Positions 58,607 through 64,000 of a stretch of DNA of 64,000 nt are shown piece after piece. The translations under genes were made by a program, and so were the position numbers. Every line of letters begins with the position of its first letter. The stretch's first letter is position 1. The notes below the pieces were generated by a model. The model had not been told where the DNA came from, did not search any database, and was given only the letters and a program-made list of their open reading frames with translations. The stretch is from Candidatus Bathyarchaeota archaeon (GTDB lineage Archaea > Thermoproteota > Bathyarchaeia > Bathyarchaeales > Bathycorpusculaceae), in the NCBI GenBank assembly GCA_018396955.1, contig JAGTQI010000002.1, positions 1 through 64,000 of the forward strand, written 5' to 3'.

Positions 58607-58830
58607 TCTTAACCTTTAAGTTGTTTATTACTGGTTAAAACGCTTACCATTAGTTTCTGCTTATCGAAAGAAACTTTAAATAATTTGATTGCAATTTTAG
58701 GGTGCGAGTGGTTGAAAATGGGCGATTTAGTTCCACTTTGCTAAAATTCTCCAAAGAGCGCCCGGCAAAAAATCAGCTTCTGCGCTAGAATTATATTCAA
58801 CAATCAATCAAAAGCAGAGGAGAGGATGAA

Positions 58831-60273
58831 ATGTCGGATTTAGGAGTAATCGTCAAAAAGTCTGAAGATTTTTCTGAATGGTACACCCAAGTCGTGTTGA
58901 AGTCGGGTCTCGCAGACTACGCGCCAATAAAGGGATGTATGATCTTCAGGGAACTCTCATATGCCATTTGGGAGAAAATTCAAGAAATCTTCAACGAGAA
59001 AATAAAACGGACTGGGCATAAAAACGTGTACTTCCCCCTCTTTATACCCGAAAGCTTCCTAAGGAAAGAGGCGGAACACTTTGCGGGTTTTGTGCCGGAA
59101 GTTGCATGGGTCACCATAGGCGGCGACACACCATTAGAAGAGAGGCTTGCCATAAGACCAACATCTGAAACCATAATTTACGCAACATACGCCAAATGGA
59201 TTAGAAGCTGGAGAGACTTGCCAATAAAACTGAACCAGTGGTGCAGTGTCGTAAGGTGGGAGACAAAATCCACCAAACTTTTCCTCAGAACTAGGGAATT
59301 CTTGTGGCAAGAGGGACACACAGCCCACGCAACAAAGGAAGAAGCGGATAAAGAAGTTATGGAAATCCTAAACGAATACAAAGACTTGATGGAGAATTAT
59401 TTGGCTATTCCTGTGCTGGTCGGCATGAAAACTGAAAGCGAAAAGTTCGCTGGAGCTCTTTACACCACAACGTTGGAAACCATAATGCCCGACGGCAAAG
59501 CACTGCAAATGGGCACATCCCATAATCTTGGACAAAACTTCTCAAAAGTTTTCAACATCAAATTCATAGGCGAGGATGAAAAGGAACACTATGTTTGGCA
59601 AACTTCGTGGGGCATATCAACACGGGTGATAGGCGCATTAGTCATGGTTCACGGCGACGACAAGGGACTTGTCTTACCGCCAAAAATAGCCCCAATACAG
59701 GCAGTGGTAATCCCCATACCCTACAAGGACGCAGACACAAGTACAATACTTGCCAAGGCAAGAGAAATCCGTGAAAAACTACAGAAGGCGGGAATCTCCA
59801 CGGTTTTGGATGATAGGAAAGAGTATACTCCCGGGTGGAAGTTTAACGACTGGGAATTAAAGGGTGTGCCGCTACGAATTGAAATAGGACCAAGAGATGT
59901 GAAACAGGGACAAGTAACAATCGCCAGAAGAGACACCTTTGAAAAACAAGTCGTAAAAGAGGAGAAACTAATCGACACAGTGCAGCAACTTCTAGAGGTA
60001 ATTCAGAGAAACCTGTTCAACAAAGCCAAAAAATTCTTGGAGGAAATGATCACTCCGGTGAAAATTTACGATGAGTTTAAACAAGTTTTGAAGGAGAAGG
60101 GCGGATTCATAAAGGCTTCTTGGTGTGGCAGCCGAGAATGCGAGGAAAAAATTAAGGAAGAAACAAGTGCAACTATTAGGCTTATTCCTTTTGAAAGGGA
60201 AGAACCATTCTCAAACTGCATCTACTGTGGCAAAGAGGCAAAAGAAGTCGTTTACTTTGCCAAATCATACTAG
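58831..60273 (+). CDS. proS: Prolyl-tRNA synthetase
   Basis: IRPTSETIIYATYAKWIRSWRDLPIKLNQWCSVVRWETKSTKLFLRTREFLWQEGHTAHAT; C-terminal zinc module CGSRECEEKI...CIYCGKEAKEVVYFAKSY. Confidence 0.97.
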   Translation: MSDLGVIVKKSEDFSEWYTQVVLKSGLADYAPIKGCMIFRELSYAIWEKIQEIFNEKIKRTGHKNVYFPLFIPESFLRKEAEHFAGFVPEVAWVTIGGDTPLEERLAIRPTSETIIYATYAKWIRSWRDLPIKLNQWCSVVRWETKSTKLFLRTREFLWQEGHTAHATKEEADKEVMEILNEYKDLMENYLAIPVLVGMKTESEKFAGALYTTTLETIMPDGKALQMGTSHNLGQNFSKVFNIKFIGEDEKEHYVWQTSWGISTRVIGALVMVHGDDKGLVLPPKIAPIQAVVIPIPYKDADTSTILAKAREIREKLQKAGISTVLDDRKEYTPGWKFNDWELKGVPLRIEIGPRDVKQGQVTIARRDTFEKQVVKEEKLIDTVQQLLEVIQRNLFNKAKKFLEEMITPVKIYDEFKQVLKEKGGFIKASWCGSRECEEKIKEETSATIRLIPFEREEPFSNCIYCGKEAKEVVYFAKSY

Positions 60274-60755
60274 GCGTTAAGCACCATTTGCGTTTCGTTC
60301 CACAAACACTGCATTCTGTCTTCAGTTTCAAGGTATTTAAACCCCAAAATTCCTTTGCGTCCAAAAATTCTATTATATTATCTTCAATGAGCGGAATTAT
60401 GGGTCTTTCAGCCTTTCCTTCAATGATCACCGCGTCATAACAAGCTTTGCGCGTCTAAACAGTGGCATATGTCCCAATATTCCCATCACCATAACCGCCT
60501 GTTTATGGACTTTTAGCTGTAACAACCATTTTCCCGCTGCTTGGTATAGCAAAACCAGTTAAGGGACCCGCCGCAAATATTAGCCTATTCTCCGGCGAAA
60601 AAGGTCAACGTCGGTTTCAACTCATCCCACAAAATTTTGGCAGCAAACCTTGTGCCTCCAAGAAAAATCCTTGCAAACACAGCATCATACTTTTTAACAA
60701 CAGTCTTCTGTTTAGTTAAGTTAATCCTTAAGAATCTACCATTCCAACCATACTT
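60270..60755 (-). pseudogene. Aldehyde ferredoxin oxidoreductase (AOR) N-terminal remnant, frameshifted and truncated
   Basis: YGWNGRFLRINLTKQKTVVKKYDAVFARIFLGGTRFAAKILWDELKP / LIFAAGPLTGFAIPSSGKMVVTAKSP / YDAVIIEGKAERPIIPLIEDNIIEFLDAKEFWGL match the AOR N-terminal domain across frames. Confidence 0.82.
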
Positions 60756-60827
60756 AACGCATCATCTTCAACGCAGACACATACCGTACCACATCTCACC
60801 GTTAATAAAATTCACTGTCGAAATCAG

Positions 60828-62144
60828 CTAAATTTGAAGCTCTTCCGGCTCAACACGCCTTTCCTTTATGCTTAAGTCACTAACCCTAAACTTTCTACCA
60901 CCATAAAGAAGCGCGTATTCATCGCCATTGTAAAGGGCCGCGGCTATTCTGCCTATAGCGTCTGCCTTCATAATGCCACTTCCACTAGCGCCGCCCACAA
61001 CGATTAAATCCCTCTCTTCAAAAATCACGGGATGCCCATCTAAAGTGTTAATCTCATAAAGCCCAGCGAACGCAGAATACGGACGGCAATCCTTAAACTG
61101 GGGAAAATACTTCACAAGAACTTGGTATATCCCATACTGATAGAAGTTTTTCTCAGGCTGCGGGTCGTCTTCAAGTTTAAACGCCCTTGGAAAATCATCA
61201 GCATAACTAAGCCAAAAAACCCCCTCCGTTGGAAAAGGCCTAATTAAAACTCTCGGTTTAGGCAGAATAGTGAAAGGCAAGCAGCCAACGGAATTAAACC
61301 CTTTGATAAAGAGCAAACGCCTCAAAAGGGGATTTTTGGCTTCAACAGCAAAAACCTGCCTCTTTTTAGGCTTTATAAAACACTCGATTCCTACACCGTC
61401 TAAAAGTTGAGGAATCCAAGCACCAGCCGCCAAAATCGTTTTCTTTGCCTTAACTATCCCGGAATCCGTTTTTACGCCGGAAACTCTTGCCTCCTGCCAA
61501 AAGAAAGGTTCACCAACGATTCCAATAGGCTTGCATGCCTCAACTATCAAGTCTTGAACTTTAACACCATAGTGGATTTCCCCGCCAAGGCGCAAAAACT
61601 CTTCCTCATAAAATTTAACAATGCAATCAGCGTCAATAATTCCCGCTTTCGGAATAAAAATTCCCTTGTAAACATCCTTTAATCCCATAAGCTCGGCTTC
61701 TTCATCACCACCCAAACGTATGTTTAAGCCTAGCAACTTGGCAAGCTCTTCAGCTTCATACTCTCTATATTTTAGGCTTTTAGCCGCTAATTCTTTCAAA
61801 ATCGAAGCCATTTCTGCAAAATCTTCTTCCCCTAAAAGCCACAAATATCCTATAAAAAACAACTTTAAGTCAACGCCAAGCTTCGTTTGCACGTGATTGT
61901 AAAAGTCGACAGAGGAGTCGGAAAGAATATAATTTATTGGAGAGGAGAACAAGCAGCGGAAAGCGGACATGCTCTTCGCAGTGCTTCCCTGTCCCGCCGC
62001 ACTATACTTGTCAACAACCAATATTCTCAAATTTCGATTTTGCCTCTTAATGTGATAGGCTGTTGATAAGCCGATAACGCCGGCTCCGACTATAATCGCA
62101 TCATATTCGGTCACAAGTCTCCCCTGAAACGTGTAGAGTTTCAA
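60828..62144 (-). CDS. FAD-dependent oxidoreductase, DAO family
   Basis: YDAIIVGAGVIGLSTAYHIKRQ, GSTAKSMSAFRCLF, TILAAGAWIPQLLDGVG, IVVGGASGSGIMKADAIGRIAAAL. Confidence 0.88.
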   Translation of the reverse strand: MKLYTFQGRLVTEYDAIIVGAGVIGLSTAYHIKRQNRNLRILVVDKYSAAGQGSTAKSMSAFRCLFSSPINYILSDSSVDFYNHVQTKLGVDLKLFFIGYLWLLGEEDFAEMASILKELAAKSLKYREYEAEELAKLLGLNIRLGGDEEAELMGLKDVYKGIFIPKAGIIDADCIVKFYEEEFLRLGGEIHYGVKVQDLIVEACKPIGIVGEPFFWQEARVSGVKTDSGIVKAKKTILAAGAWIPQLLDGVGIECFIKPKKRQVFAVEAKNPLLRRLLFIKGFNSVGCLPFTILPKPRVLIRPFPTEGVFWLSYADDFPRAFKLEDDPQPEKNFYQYGIYQVLVKYFPQFKDCRPYSAFAGLYEINTLDGHPVIFEERDLIVVGGASGSGIMKADAIGRIAAALYNGDEYALLYGGRKFRVSDLSIKERRVEPEELQI

Positions 62145-62244
62145 GAACCGTTAATAAAACATGTATTATAAATTTGCCTCTGGAAACTGTTAGAAGGAAT
62201 GTTTATCTATTTCAAAGGAATATGAGTCTAGAAATATTTGGAAC

Positions 62245-63984
62245 GTGAAGATTATGAACGTGCGAATAGAAGTAAAAGCAGCCTCAACTCTTGTAATATT
62301 ATTTCTCATGATAATCTCAGCAATAGTGGGCGGAATAATCTCTTATGCCTTCACCATTGCCTACTATACTAAAAAACCACAGGGAACAACCCTCACAATA
62401 ACTGACGTGTACATAAGCAAGGAAAACACTAATCTGTTCACTATTAGCGTGCTAAACCCTTCATACTCACCAACAGACGCAACAATATCAAGAATAGCAA
62501 TAAGCCTCGAGAGAGAAACACAACTTTATGATGTCATTGAAACAGAACCATCCATCGGAAACGGAATAGTAGTTCCTATAGGTGAGTCTAAAAACATCAC
62601 ATGCATAAAAATTAAGAAAGACAATGCAAACGTCACACTTGGGGAACTTATTGGCAGTTATGATTTCGCTGGCAAAAACATAATCGTACACGTGTTTTCT
62701 CAGGATTCCGCAGCTGCAAATATTAGAGCAAGAGTTCCATATGTGAAGCTTGATATAGCTGAAAAATTTGACTCAAAATTTTCGTTCAAAACGTTTAATA
62801 TAACTTTAACGAACAGTCCTCAATCAGAGGTTAACATAACCCTTAGCGATATGCTGATTGGGGGAGTGGATGCGCAAGCCAACGGAACCATAAGAGGAAC
62901 GGTGATTCCAAAGGGCGAACATGTTTGCTTCATGTTTAATGGAAGTTGGCACGGAGTTGCTAAGACATCAATCATTGTTTACACTGAACAAGGATACGTT
63001 TTCCGCAAAGAGATTGAGCTAAGAAATGTTTATGTAGCAATCCAAAATGTAAGCTTTGACATTGAGAATAGAGACTACTTTAATGTGACGATTTTTAACT
63101 TTGCGGAATCCGCTCACTACGCGAACCTCACGATGATTAAATGTAGGCTAGACAACGGAACTTACATTCCCGAAAAACTTTGCGATCCTCCTGTTGGGAT
63201 AGCCCCAAATTCAACTGTCACCATCAGATACGATTGGAATTGGGCAAAATATAGAGGAAGAAGCATAACCATTGTGGCTTATTTCCTCCAAGATTTTGAA
63301 ACCACATCCTACACTGGGATCACCCCGCCTCCAATAATAGTAAAAGTTTTGAACGAAACAAGCGTTTTCAACCTGCAAGACAAGGAACACTTCAATATAA
63401 CAATTCAAAATCATGCTTCATCACTAGAAGCCATAAAAATTACGCAAATTAAGATTAAAAGAACCGGACAACTATTAAACGGAACTACAGAGGTTAACCC
63501 ACAACTCCCTTGTGGACCAATTGCCCCTGGTGAGAGTAAGACGCTAAAGTGTACATTTGATTGGGTAAATTACATCAAAAATTATGATGATAGGAATTTG
63601 ACCCTATCAATAAATGTCACGACGAATACAGCTCCATTGATAAGTCACTCATTCGATTTTATATTCATCCTTCCGGTGGCAGAGCTCAACATTACGTCTG
63701 TGGAACTTGCTGAGGTTGGCGAAATGAAATACTTGAATATAACCATTAAAAGCAAGAACTATTCTCTGTGGAACTTGACTTTGGCAAAAATTATTGTAAC
63801 AGTTCAGAATTTGACAGTTCCGCTGGAATACGTGTTTCCTAAAAACCAAGCTCTAATAAGCGTTGGAAGCGAAGTTGTTCTGCTATGCCCATTTGATTGG
63901 CAAAAATACTCAGGCAAAGATCTAACTGTGACCGTCGTCTCAGATGAGCATGTGGGGGCTTCACGGGTTTATCACATTCCATAA
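62245..63984 (+). CDS. Secreted/anchored tandem-repeat beta-sandwich protein, rich in N-glycosylation sequons
   Basis: N-terminal TM (STLVILFLMIISAIVGGIISYAF), then about five ~100-aa repeats with recurring FNITIxN ... P.GESK.L.C.FDWxxY.G+.LT. Confidence 0.75.
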   Translation: MKIMNVRIEVKAASTLVILFLMIISAIVGGIISYAFTIAYYTKKPQGTTLTITDVYISKENTNLFTISVLNPSYSPTDATISRIAISLERETQLYDVIETEPSIGNGIVVPIGESKNITCIKIKKDNANVTLGELIGSYDFAGKNIIVHVFSQDSAAANIRARVPYVKLDIAEKFDSKFSFKTFNITLTNSPQSEVNITLSDMLIGGVDAQANGTIRGTVIPKGEHVCFMFNGSWHGVAKTSIIVYTEQGYVFRKEIELRNVYVAIQNVSFDIENRDYFNVTIFNFAESAHYANLTMIKCRLDNGTYIPEKLCDPPVGIAPNSTVTIRYDWNWAKYRGRSITIVAYFLQDFETTSYTGITPPPIIVKVLNETSVFNLQDKEHFNITIQNHASSLEAIKITQIKIKRTGQLLNGTTEVNPQLPCGPIAPGESKTLKCTFDWVNYIKNYDDRNLTLSINVTTNTAPLISHSFDFIFILPVAELNITSVELAEVGEMKYLNITIKSKNYSLWNLTLAKIIVTVQNLTVPLEYVFPKNQALISVGSEVVLLCPFDWQKYSGKDLTVTVVSDEHVGASRVYHIP

Positions 63985-64000
63985 GCCTTTTATCCTTTAA

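Noticed and set aside
58709-58795. Short plus-strand ORF (GTGGTTGAAAATGGGCG...) upstream of proS
   Set aside because: About 26 codons with no recognisable motif or strong RBS; not supportable.
60182-60430. Minus-strand 82-aa ORF as a zinc-binding protein (CSVCG)
   Set aside because: Its conserved part (YDAVIIEGKAERPIIPLIEDNIIEFLDAKEFWGL) is AOR; the Cys-containing tail is out of frame and antisense to the proS end.

Overview
This 64 kb window looks like an archaeal chromosome segment. It is probably TACK/Bathyarchaeia-like, inferred from a TackOD1-type zinc ribbon protein, RadB, ApgM, CarS, AglB, prefoldin beta/DUF3194, EndoQ and eL41. Most of it is dense housekeeping sequence: Sua5, UbiD-family decarboxylase, Nth, Clp1-type kinase, RadB, CarS, TopA, GcvT/GcvH, AglB/GPT N-glycosylation genes, QueT, PolB, an NSUN-type methylase, agmatinase, two MoeA, endonuclease IV, HxlB, an ECF module, DHH/DUF3194/prefoldin, GAPDH/PGK, GH57 and GT4 carbohydrate genes, TldD/E, EndoQ, ApgM and ProS. 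There is one accessory-type locus, a type IV pilus-like cluster (30.7-36.2 kb). No CRISPR array, IS element, rRNA or convincing tRNA was seen. The observations most worth following up are: (i) an eL41 micro-ORF missed by the ORF track, whose expected ATG position is ATC; (ii) a structured leader before queT that can pair with the Shine-Dalgarno sequence; (iii) a PAC4/PSMG4-like proteasome-chaperone candidate overlapping the UbiD gene; (iv) a RuvC/RNase H-like protein coupled to Clp1; (v) a half-length, probably dead GT-B glycosyltransferase overlapping a full-length paralog; (vi) at least seven decayed genes between intact ones, including AOR, TIGR04076-like, GT4 and HAD remnants; (vii) a bacterial-type GAPDH; and (viii) a TackOD1 + PD-(D/E)XK-like fusion. 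All assignments come from reading motifs by eye. No homology search, structure prediction or RNA folding was run.
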